Part shown: in pieces, positions 18,456-26,399 of the stretch
Numbering within the stretch: position 1 is the stretch's first letter
Layout of the letters: each line of letters starts with the position of its first letter
Assembly: GCA_903837285.1 (NCBI GenBank)
Contig: CAILUD010000039.1
Location: 1 to 64,000 of the forward strand
From: an uncultured Bacteroidota bacterium
GTDB taxonomy: Bacteria; Bacteroidota; Bacteroidia; Bacteroidales; GWA2-32-17
Direction of reading: 5' to 3'
DNA: 64,000 nt
The notes under the pieces: generated by a model
Told to the model about the DNA's origin: nothing
What the model saw: only the letters and a program-made list of their open reading frames with translations
Databases searched by the model: none
Position numbers and translations under genes: made by a program

Positions 18456-21248
18456 ATGTCGAAAAAACTTTTTCTTCTCGATGCTTATGCTCTTATTTTT
18501 AGGTCGTATTATGCTTTTATTAAAAATCCGCGAATTACCTCAAAAGGTTTAAATACTTCTGCAATTTTCGGATTTTTAAATTCCTTGATCGAAATAATTC
18601 AAAAAGAAAAACCTTCACATATTGCAGTTGCTTTTGATTCTGGAGCAAAAACATTTCGCCATGATAAATTCCCTGCTTATAAAGCAAATCGCGATGCCAC
18701 ACCTGAGGACATTAAATTATCTATTCCTTATATTAAGAACTTATTAGATGCATTAAATATTCCTATTTACGAAGTTCCAGGTTTTGAAGCTGATGACGTT
18801 ATTGGAACCCTTGCAAAACAAGCTTCAGAGCAAGAATTTGTAACTTATATGATGACTCCCGACAAAGATTTTTGTCAGTTGGTTTCGCCAAATGTTTTTA
18901 TGTATAAACCCAGTCGTTCTGGTAATGGCGTTGAAATATGGGGAATTGATGAGGTTAAAAAGAATTTTGAAGTTGATTATCCAAGTCAGGTAATAGATAT
19001 ATTAGGACTTTGGGGAGATGCGTCAGACAATATCCCCGGAGCACCTGGAATTGGCGAGAAAACGGCCAAAAAACTTATTAAAGAATATGGAAGTATTGAA
19101 GCTATTTTGCACAATGTGAGCAAACTTCAAGGGAAAGTTAAGGAAACGCTACAAACTCACGTCGAACAAGTATTATTGTCAAAAGAACTTGCAACAATAT
19201 GTACTGAAGTTCCGATAAAAGTTCATGATGAAGAAATGAAATATAGTGAACCTGATATTCCTAAACTTACTGCTTTGCTTGATGAACTTGAATTTAACAA
19301 TATTGCAGCAAGAATTTTAAGAATGCGACCAGGTTCCAGTGAGATTGTTTATGAAGCACCTGTTAGAATTCAAAACAAAATGCAACCTTCGCTTTGGGAT
19401 TTGCCTGTTCCAGATCAGATTCCACAAAAAGACTATAAAACTATTAAAGATATTGATCATAATTATCTTTTAGTAAATACAAATGAAAAAATTGATGAAT
19501 TAATTTTAATGCTCGAAAAATCTGAATCATTTTGTTTTGATACCGAAACAACAGGTTTAGACCCATTGCAAAGTGATTTAGTAGGTATCGCTTTTTCTGT
19601 AAAAACTCACGAGGCTTACTATGTTCCTTTTTCACATAATCGCGAAGAAGCTACATTACGATTAGAAAAATTCAGAAATATTTTAGAGAATGTTAGAATT
19701 GAAAAAATTGGTCAGAACATTAAGTACGATATTCTGGTTTTAAGTACTTATAATATTGTTGTAAAGGGTAAATTGTTTGATACTATGATTGCGCATTACC
19801 TTATGCAGCCTGATTTACGGCATAATATGGATTTTCTTGCAAGAACATATTTAAATTACTTGCCTGTTCCAATTGAAGATTTGATTGGGAAAAAGGGAGT
19901 AAGTCAGTTAAACATGGGTTTGGTTGATGTCGAAAAAATTAAAGAATATTCAGGTGAAGATGCAGATGTAACATTACAACTTAAAGAAATATTTGAACCT
20001 AAATTAAAAGAATTAGGTTTGTCAACTTTATTTACTGATATGGAAATGCCGTTAATTCATGTGCTTGCTGCACTTGAAAAAACCGGTGTTAAAGTTGATG
20101 AAAAAGTACTTAAAGATTATTCGGTAATTTTAAAAGGTGAATTGCAGAAATTCGAAAGTGAAATTTATACTTTAGCCGGTTCTGTTTTTAATATTAATTC
20201 TCCAAAACAACTTGGCGAAGTGCTTTTCGATAAAATGAAAATATCATCGGAGGCAAAGTTAACAAAGACAAAACAATATGCAACTGGTGAAGAAGAGTTA
20301 GTAAAATATGCAGGCAAACATGAAATTATTAACAAAATACTCGAATATCGTTCTGTTCAGAAATTATTAAGCACTTATGTCGAGGCATTACCATTATTAA
20401 TTAATCACCGAACACGTCGTTTACATACTTCATTTAATCAGGCTGTGACTGCAACCGGAAGGTTAAGTTCTAATAATCCTAATTTGCAAAATATTCCAAT
20501 TAAAGAAATTAGAGGAAGAGAAATTCGTAAAGCATTTATTCCGGGACAAAAAGATTTTGTTTTTCTTTCTGCCGATTATTCGCAAATTGAGTTGAGGTTG
20601 ATGGCGCATCTAAGTCAGGATGCTGCAATGATGGAAGCTTTTGTGCAAAATGAAGATATTCACACAGCAACAGCTGCGAAAATTTATAAAATTTCAAATG
20701 CTGAGGTAACACGCGAACAACGTTCACGTGCAAAGACTGCAAACTTTGGAATTATTTATGGTATTTCTGCATTCGGACTTTCGCAACGTTTAAATATTTC
20801 ACGTACTGATGCAAAACAATTGATTGATCAGTATTTTGAGACATACCCACGCGTAAAAGCATACATGGAGGAATGTATTTCTTTAGCCAGAACAAATGGT
20901 TACGTTGAAACATTGTATGGTCGACGCAGAATGTTATCTGATATAAATTCTAAAAATGGAATGGAGCGTGGAATGGCAGAACGTAATGCTATAAATGCAC
21001 CAATACAAGGCTCTGCTGCAGATATTATTAAAATTGCAATGATAAAGGTTTATAAAGCATTCCAAGAAAAACAACTTTGTTCAAGAATGTTGTTACAAGT
21101 TCATGATGAGTTGGATTTTGAAGTTGCACCAAATGAAATTGACGTTGTTAAAACAATAGTTAAATACGAAATGGAAAATGCAATTAACCTGTCAGTTCCT
21201 TTACTTGTTGAGATTGGCACTGGGGTTAACTGGATGGATGCACATTAA
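18456..21248 (+). CDS. polA: DNA polymerase I
   Basis: Gap-filling and Okazaki-fragment-processing polymerase, 930 residues. I use the ATG at 18456 (MSKKLFLLDAYALIFRSYYAF), which is where family members begin; the frame is open 23 codons further but that stretch encodes only a short tandem repeat. Three domains: 5'-3' exonuclease with FEADDVIGTLA and WGDASDNIPGAPGIGEKTA; a 3'-5' exonuclease that keeps DTETTG and DADVTLQL, so proofreading is probably active; and the polymerase with GRLSSNNPNLQNIPI, SADYSQIELRLMAHLS (motif A), RAKTANFGIIYG (motif B) and QVHDELDFEV (motif C). It is the last gene before a strong bidirectional terminator. Confidence 0.98.
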   Translation: MSKKLFLLDAYALIFRSYYAFIKNPRITSKGLNTSAIFGFLNSLIEIIQKEKPSHIAVAFDSGAKTFRHDKFPAYKANRDATPEDIKLSIPYIKNLLDALNIPIYEVPGFEADDVIGTLAKQASEQEFVTYMMTPDKDFCQLVSPNVFMYKPSRSGNGVEIWGIDEVKKNFEVDYPSQVIDILGLWGDASDNIPGAPGIGEKTAKKLIKEYGSIEAILHNVSKLQGKVKETLQTHVEQVLLSKELATICTEVPIKVHDEEMKYSEPDIPKLTALLDELEFNNIAARILRMRPGSSEIVYEAPVRIQNKMQPSLWDLPVPDQIPQKDYKTIKDIDHNYLLVNTNEKIDELILMLEKSESFCFDTETTGLDPLQSDLVGIAFSVKTHEAYYVPFSHNREEATLRLEKFRNILENVRIEKIGQNIKYDILVLSTYNIVVKGKLFDTMIAHYLMQPDLRHNMDFLARTYLNYLPVPIEDLIGKKGVSQLNMGLVDVEKIKEYSGEDADVTLQLKEIFEPKLKELGLSTLFTDMEMPLIHVLAALEKTGVKVDEKVLKDYSVILKGELQKFESEIYTLAGSVFNINSPKQLGEVLFDKMKISSEAKLTKTKQYATGEEELVKYAGKHEIINKILEYRSVQKLLSTYVEALPLLINHRTRRLHTSFNQAVTATGRLSSNNPNLQNIPIKEIRGREIRKAFIPGQKDFVFLSADYSQIELRLMAHLSQDAAMMEAFVQNEDIHTATAAKIYKISNAEVTREQRSRAKTANFGIIYGISAFGLSQRLNISRTDAKQLIDQYFETYPRVKAYMEECISLARTNGYVETLYGRRRMLSDINSKNGMERGMAERNAINAPIQGSAADIIKIAMIKVYKAFQEKQLCSRMLLQVHDELDFEVAPNEIDVVKTIVKYEMENAINLSVPLLVEIGTGVNWMDAH

Positions 21249-21274
21249 ATTCTTCCTCGAACCTCACACAATTT

Positions 21275-21310
21275 GTCATGCTGTTCGCCGCGGCGAATTG
21301 ATTCAGCATC
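21275..21310. repeat. Intergenic hairpin with inserted GC-rich palindrome
   Basis: The arms GTCATGCTG (21275-21283) and CAGCATC (21304-21310) belong to the same hairpin type seen intact at 55951-55976. Here the loop region holds a perfect 14-bp palindrome TTCGCCGCGGCGAA (21284-21297). It lies just after polA. No coding potential. Confidence 0.7.
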
Positions 21311-21320
21311 TTCATAAATA

Positions 21321-21346
21321 GATGGCGGATCAAGTCCGCCATGACG
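21321..21346. repeat. Intergenic hairpin with TCAAG loop
   Basis: Arms ATGGCGGA (21322-21329) and TCCGCCAT (21335-21342) enclose the loop TCAAG and are followed by GACG. The hairpin at 55952-55976 has the same layout (same loop, same flank) with arms ATGCTGAA and TTCAGCAT, so four arm positions differ together on both sides. Confidence 0.75.
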
Positions 21347-21380
21347 ATAAGGTATCCTTCTTTGTAATTTGTTAAAATAA

Positions 21381-21408
21381 AATAGCCATACAAAAATGTA
21401 TGGCTATT
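21381..21408. terminator. Bidirectional intrinsic terminator between polA and the AOR gene
   Basis: A perfect 12-bp stem (AATAGCCATACA with TGTATGGCTATT) encloses the loop AAAA. It lies between convergent genes, 133 bp after the polA stop and 22 bp from the end of the oxidoreductase gene. The flanks are A/T-rich on both sides, so it can serve both directions. Confidence 0.8.
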
Positions 21409-21430
21409 ATTATATATAAAGTAATTTAGG

Positions 21431-23584
21431 TTATTGCAATGGTGTAACAATTTCTAAAAGTTCTGGTAAGTCCATTCCAATTGATTTTAAACGTTCAATT
21501 GTAGGAATTCCGTTTGGTGTCCATCCGCGGCGGAAATAAACAGCATCTAAAAGTTGTTCATATTGATCTTCACGGAATTTTCTTGTAATAGCTACTTTTT
21601 CTTTAGTGGATTTTCCTGTAGGATCAATACTGATTTTTTCTTTCATTTGTTTATCATAGCGTTCAGCTCTTGATTCGTATTCTTCTTCTGTTACAGGTCC
21701 AGCCGCGCGGTATGGTTGTGCGTCATGCTTACGTAAGCCGTATCCTCTACGAATATTAAAAATTCTCTGGAATTGGTAAACTCTTTCAGATTGAACTATA
21801 ATAGAATCTTTATCAACTTCAATACCTGTTACAGCTTTGAATATTGTTACATAATTATCAACATGCTCAGGAACTTTTGCTGGTTCCTTTTGTTCATGGT
21901 TATTTGCAGGCTCAACATCGTTCCAAGGAAGTTTGCATAATCCATTTAATCCAAACCATGTACGGAACATAGGGAAATAATATAATGCTTCAGCTTTCTT
22001 CTCGAATGTTGGAATCTGGTTATTTACCATATCCATGAATATAAGCCATGCTTCATCGTGTTGAGGTCCTTTGTTTGTCATTGCATAACCACCTTGTTGA
22101 GCTAAAGATTCTTTAGAAACATATTGTGAATATTCAAGACCTTTATTTTCCATTGCAATATCAAAAAGGAATTGAGGATCGCCCCAGCCTTTTTCGATAA
22201 AGTAATTTTTCATCCAGCGAACACCCATACCAGCTATTTTGCCAAAACCTTCGCCTCTTGAGCATTGGTGTAATAATTCCATTGCTCCGTCTGAGTTTCC
22301 GAAGTTTAATTTTAATCCACCTGTGCGTTCGTCATTAAGAATTCCATTTTCGTAGCATTCCATAACAAAACCCAGAATTGTTCCCCAGCTGATTGTGCAA
22401 ATTCCGTATGTATCGCAATAAAAATTAGCTTCGATAGTAAAGTCAGGATCAAAAATTCCAGCACAAGAACCTAATGATGCTGCGGTTTCATATTCTGGTC
22501 CGTCAACAATTACTAAATCATCTTTGTATGGTCCTGTGCGTAGTTTATAGTTATCTACACCTTTTGCGCAAGACATATTACAACCAATCCAACAACCGTC
22601 AGGTACATTTTGGGTAAAACGAGCTTTATAAACATCTGCATGAACATTTATTGCATCTTTATGACTTCCGTATTTAAAGTTATTTGTTGGGAACAAATCG
22701 TAGTCATTCATAATATGAGTAAGATGTGCTGTTCCGATTTTACGCATTTGGCATTGTGAATCGTCAAGCTCACGCATCTCCTTATTGAAGATTTTACCAC
22801 GTTCCATGATAGGAGCAAGGTCAACAACATTATTTAAATTACCTGTAACACCAGCAACTTTACAAACTATAGCTTTAATTCTTTTATCTCTGAAAACTGT
22901 ACCAATACCACCACGACCAGCTTGTTTCAATCTTACTTTTTTACGTTTCATATCAAAAAACGTAAAGTTTAGCATTCCAATAAGCGAATGATCGGCTGCG
23001 GTACCTGCCGAAACAACAGCAACATTTTTCATGTCTCTTTCGTCATTGGCGTACATTTCGTGTAGCTGTTCGCCTAAAACATGACTATCAATTGCTTCTA
23101 GTGGTGCATCTAATACTTCTACAATCCCATTTACTGCATCAATAAAAATAATAACATCACGATCTGCTTTACCCTGAATTTCCATTGAATCGAATCCGGC
23201 AATTTTTAGAAATGGCCCAAAATATCCGCCAACATTGCTATCAATTGGAATATCAGTTTGTGGAGAAATACAAACAACCAAAGATTTTCCTGTTCCGGAA
23301 TATTGTGTAACTCCACAAATAGGACCAGTATTTATAATGATTTCGTTTTCAGGATCATTCCATTTTGTGTCTGGTTTTGTTGCATCCCATAATAATTTAA
23401 GACCATAACCTCTACCGCCAGTAAATTTATCTTTCATTTCCTGAGGAACGTCTTTTATTTTAATATCATTGTTTGATAAATTCAAATATAAAATTTTGTC
23501 AGCATAACCTTTTTGAACTGGTGTGACTGTATACTTGAACTCTTTCAGCAGTTTATGCGATGCTTTTAATTCTTGAATGTTCAT
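21431..23584 (-). CDS. Aldehyde:ferredoxin oxidoreductase family protein (tungstopterin enzyme)
   Basis: A 717-residue member of the AOR family, which oxidises aldehydes to carboxylates with ferredoxin using a tungsten- or molybdenum-bispyranopterin cofactor and one [4Fe-4S] cluster. N-terminal motifs GGRGYGLKLLWD, NTGPICGVTQYSGTGKS and GRGGIGTVFRDKRIKAIV are pterin-binding segments. Cluster ligands are probably Cys in CWIGCNMSC (Cys spaced by three residues each) plus the Cys of GLNGLCKLPW near the C-terminus. The enzyme class is oxygen-sensitive, so an anaerobic or facultative lifestyle is suggested. It stands alone, without ferredoxin or cofactor genes nearby. The substrate is unknown, and it is longer than classical AOR (about 605), as in a distinct subgroup. 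Confidence 0.93.
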   Translation of the reverse strand: MNIQELKASHKLLKEFKYTVTPVQKGYADKILYLNLSNNDIKIKDVPQEMKDKFTGGRGYGLKLLWDATKPDTKWNDPENEIIINTGPICGVTQYSGTGKSLVVCISPQTDIPIDSNVGGYFGPFLKIAGFDSMEIQGKADRDVIIFIDAVNGIVEVLDAPLEAIDSHVLGEQLHEMYANDERDMKNVAVVSAGTAADHSLIGMLNFTFFDMKRKKVRLKQAGRGGIGTVFRDKRIKAIVCKVAGVTGNLNNVVDLAPIMERGKIFNKEMRELDDSQCQMRKIGTAHLTHIMNDYDLFPTNNFKYGSHKDAINVHADVYKARFTQNVPDGCWIGCNMSCAKGVDNYKLRTGPYKDDLVIVDGPEYETAASLGSCAGIFDPDFTIEANFYCDTYGICTISWGTILGFVMECYENGILNDERTGGLKLNFGNSDGAMELLHQCSRGEGFGKIAGMGVRWMKNYFIEKGWGDPQFLFDIAMENKGLEYSQYVSKESLAQQGGYAMTNKGPQHDEAWLIFMDMVNNQIPTFEKKAEALYYFPMFRTWFGLNGLCKLPWNDVEPANNHEQKEPAKVPEHVDNYVTIFKAVTGIEVDKDSIIVQSERVYQFQRIFNIRRGYGLRKHDAQPYRAAGPVTEEEYESRAERYDKQMKEKISIDPTGKSTKEKVAITRKFREDQYEQLLDAVYFRRGWTPNGIPTIERLKSIGMDLPELLEIVTPLQ

Positions 23585-23825
23585 TTTAAAAAGTATTTAT
23601 TTTTTTACAAATATAACTTTTTGACTCAATCAAACAATATGATTTCTATCAATATGCAGTAGTTTACATAACGGTTTATAATGTTTTTGATTTTGCGATA
23701 TTTATTATAGTGATGTTTTTTATATTTGCTAATGAGTATTTAGTTTTTTTATTTCTGAGATTAACTGCGGTGAATACTCAAAATGAAAAAATTATAGCTT
23801 TTTGAATAAAATATTTAAAGTAAAG

Positions 23826-24746
23826 ATGGAGTTAAGCGGAAGAGAAAAACTGGATTTTGTAGGTGATATTCATGCCAACAGTAGAAAATTATTGATATTA
23901 TTAGAAAAATTAGGATATAAAAATACTGAAGCAGGTTGGGTGCATCCAGATAATCGTCAACTTGTGGTACTTGGAGATTTTATTAATGTTGGCTCAGATA
24001 ATCATCAGACTTTAGAAATTCTTTATAAAATGTGGATGAATAAATCTGCATATATTATTTTAGGCAATCATGAATATTTTTTAGCCTGGTATTTTTTTAA
24101 ACATGGAAGTAGTGCTTTTACATCACCAAAATCTCCATTATTTCCAGATTATGAGACTTTACTTTCAGAATTTTCAAAAAACATAGATGAATTATGTGTT
24201 TACGCTGAATGGTTAATGTGTTTACCTCTATATATTAAAAATGTAAAATTCAGAGCTGTTCATGCTTGTTGGTCTGAAGAGAACATAGAACAACTTTCAA
24301 AATATAAAAATTTAAACGAATTATTTTTATCTTTTAATGGTGAAAAACCTAAAAAGGAAAAGAAATTAAAACGTGCAATTAATGAAACTGTTGAAGGCAA
24401 AAAGATGTCGTTATATATTAATGGTAAAATTGAAAAACCAGTTAAGTTAAGAGTGAAATGGTGGCAAAGTATTTATAATAAACCTTTAACTCAAAGTATT
24501 TTGACTAATAAACCAGTAAAATACCCTGATGTAACTATTACACCCGAAATATTTCCTGATTTTAATCCTTATGAAGAAACGGAAAGACCTATATTTTTTG
24601 GTCATTACTGGTTTCAGTCATTACCATATTTACTAAGAAATAATGCATGTTGTTTGGATTTTGGAGCAGCAAAGGGAGGGTATTTGTCTGCATATAGATG
24701 GGATGGCGAAATGCAGTTAGATGCAGGCAAGATAGTATATGTTTGA
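23826..24746 (+). CDS. Calcineurin-like metallophosphoesterase
   Basis: A 306-residue phosphoesterase from the ATG at 23826; a TTG eight codons upstream (23802) is also possible. Metal-site motifs are in order: DFVGDIHANSRKL (GDxH), VVLGDFINVGSDN (GDxxxxG, with N-V-G in place of the usual D-R-G), ILGNHEYF (GNHE), AVHACW and FFGHYW. The pattern is that of PPP-type protein or dinucleoside phosphatases (PrpE/ApaH-like), with the last histidine block shortened from GHxH to GHYW. The downstream photolyase gene starts before this gene ends (8-bp overlap), so they form one operon. The substrate is unknown. Confidence 0.87.
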   Translation: MELSGREKLDFVGDIHANSRKLLILLEKLGYKNTEAGWVHPDNRQLVVLGDFINVGSDNHQTLEILYKMWMNKSAYIILGNHEYFLAWYFFKHGSSAFTSPKSPLFPDYETLLSEFSKNIDELCVYAEWLMCLPLYIKNVKFRAVHACWSEENIEQLSKYKNLNELFLSFNGEKPKKEKKLKRAINETVEGKKMSLYINGKIEKPVKLRVKWWQSIYNKPLTQSILTNKPVKYPDVTITPEIFPDFNPYEETERPIFFGHYWFQSLPYLLRNNACCLDFGAAKGGYLSAYRWDGEMQLDAGKIVYV

Positions 24747-26064
24747 TTCTAAAATAAAAAGTAAAAAAGAAAATATTTCTATTTTCTGGTTTAGGAGAGA
24801 TTTGCGTTTATTTGATAATAACGGTTTATTTCATGCTTTAACAAGTGGTTTAAAAGTTTTGCCCGTCTTTATCTTTGATAAAAATATATTAGAAAAATTA
24901 TCAGACAAAAATGATGCAAGGGTTAGTTTTATTCATAGTCAGATTGAATTGTTAAATCATGAACTTAAAAAATATAATTCTACAATTATAACAATATATA
25001 ATAATCCTGTTGCTGCATTTAATTATATTATTAATAATTATTGTGTTAAAAAAGTTTATACAAATAACGATTATGAACCTTATGCAATAAAGCGAGATTC
25101 TGAGGTATCTGCTTTTTTAAGTGCACAGGGTATTGATTTTATTACTTTTAAAGATCATGTGATATTTGAGAAAGGTGATATTCTAAAGTCAGATGGCAAG
25201 CCCTATACAATATTTACCCCATACATGAAGCAATGGAAACTTAAGTTTACTGAAAATTGTTGTAACACCATTCAAACTGAAAAATATTTTAATAATTTCT
25301 TTCTCTCTGAAAATATAGCTCCAATATCTTTAATAGAATTAGGTTTTGTAAAATCTAAACTTGAAATTATTGCTTGTAAGGTAGATGAAGAAATTGTGAG
25401 AAATTATGAATCTACTCGAAATTTTCCTGAATATAATACTACAAAGCTTGGCCTTCATCTTAGGTTTGGCACAGTTAGTATCAGGGAATTGATAAAAAAA
25501 GCTTTTGAGTTAAGCAATGTTTGGTTAAATGAAATAATATGGCGTGAGTTTTTTCAGATGATTATGTTTCATTTTCCATATTCTGCAAAGAATTCTTTTA
25601 AACCTGCCTATGATAGAATTAAATGGCGAAACAACGAGCAAGAATTTGAATTATGGTGCAATGGAAAAACTGGTTATGCATTGGTTGACGCAGGAATGCG
25701 TGAGTTAAATAAAACCGGATTTATGCATAATCGTATAAGAATGGTAGTGGCAAGTTTTTTATGCAAAAATTTATTAATCGATTGGCGTTGGGGTGAAGCA
25801 TATTTTGCTGAAAAACTTCTGGATTTCGATTTAGCTTCAAATGTTGGAAACTGGCAATGGGCAGCTGGTTCGGGATGCGATGCAGCACCATATTTTAGAA
25901 TATTTAGTCCAACACTTCAGGCTGGTAAATTCGATAAAAATCAAAAATATATTAAAAAATGGATTCCGGAATTTGGCACAAATACATATTCAAAACCAAT
26001 TATTGATTCTAAAATAACTGCAAAAAATACAATTGAAGTTTATAAAAAGGCCTTGAATAGTTAA
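24739..26064 (+). CDS. phr: Deoxyribodipyrimidine photolyase / cryptochrome family protein
   Basis: Flavoprotein that reverses UV pyrimidine dimers using blue light. Of 441 residues, the N-terminal alpha/beta antenna domain begins ISIFWFRRDLRLFDNNGL. The FAD domain has TKLGLHLRFGTVSIREL, NEIIWREFFQMIMFHFP, WCNGKTGYALVDAGMREL, GFMHNRIRMVVASFLCKNLLIDWRWGEAYF (quoted here as the HNR-containing block) and NWQWAAGSGCDAAPYFRIF with the FAD-contacting Asn/Trp/Asp. These are typical of class I CPD photolyases, which usually have a Trp triad for electron transfer. It overlaps the phosphoesterase gene by 8 bp and its stop overlaps that of the convergent lipoprotein gene by 4 bp. Confidence 0.93.
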   Translation: MFDSKIKSKKENISIFWFRRDLRLFDNNGLFHALTSGLKVLPVFIFDKNILEKLSDKNDARVSFIHSQIELLNHELKKYNSTIITIYNNPVAAFNYIINNYCVKKVYTNNDYEPYAIKRDSEVSAFLSAQGIDFITFKDHVIFEKGDILKSDGKPYTIFTPYMKQWKLKFTENCCNTIQTEKYFNNFFLSENIAPISLIELGFVKSKLEIIACKVDEEIVRNYESTRNFPEYNTTKLGLHLRFGTVSIRELIKKAFELSNVWLNEIIWREFFQMIMFHFPYSAKNSFKPAYDRIKWRNNEQEFELWCNGKTGYALVDAGMRELNKTGFMHNRIRMVVASFLCKNLLIDWRWGEAYFAEKLLDFDLASNVGNWQWAAGSGCDAAPYFRIFSPTLQAGKFDKNQKYIKKWIPEFGTNTYSKPIIDSKITAKNTIEVYKKALNS

Positions 26065-26399
26065 TGCTCAAGCTCAACAGTTCCTTCAGTTTTGTTAACT
26101 TCTGATTTATGTAGGTAACCTGTTTTATCGTATTCCATATAAAAATCCCAACGTCTCATACTTAACCCATATCCAATCATTTCATCTCTTATAAACTTAC
26201 CGGCAGAATCGGTATAGCCTTGTAAGTTGTATGCAGACTTTTCTTTTTTTCCGGCTTTAACTATGACTTTTACTAATACACTATCTATAGGTTGTTGTGT
26301 TTGTTTGTCAACAACAGTTACAGAAAAGTATTTTGGTCCTTCGCAGGAGAACAACATAAATCCAAGAAAAAAAAATATAGAAAATATTATTGTTTTCAT
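26061..26399 (-). CDS. Small lipoprotein with carboxypeptidase-regulatory-like (beta-sandwich) fold, coupled to mutS
   Basis: A 112-residue protein with a lipoprotein signal ([10 protein letters not shown], lipobox Cys at about residue 19), followed by [21 protein letters not shown], the common start of a CarboxypepD_reg-like or DUF-type surface sandwich, and YTDSAGKF. No enzyme motif is present. Its ATG overlaps the mutS stop codon (ATGA), so it is translationally coupled to mutS although their functions seem unrelated. Its stop overlaps the photolyase stop by 4 bp. Confidence 0.75.
   Translation of the reverse strand: MKTIIFSIFFFLGFMLFSCEGPKYFSVTVVDKQTQQPIDSVLVKVIVKAGKKEKSAYNLQGYTDSAGKFIRDEMIGYGLSMRRWDFYMEYDKTGYLHKSEVNKTEGTVELEH

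Noticed and set aside
18316-18552. 78-codon open frame before polA
   Set aside because: It overlaps the repeat/promoter-like region and the first 97 bp of polA in another frame, and has no recognisable content.
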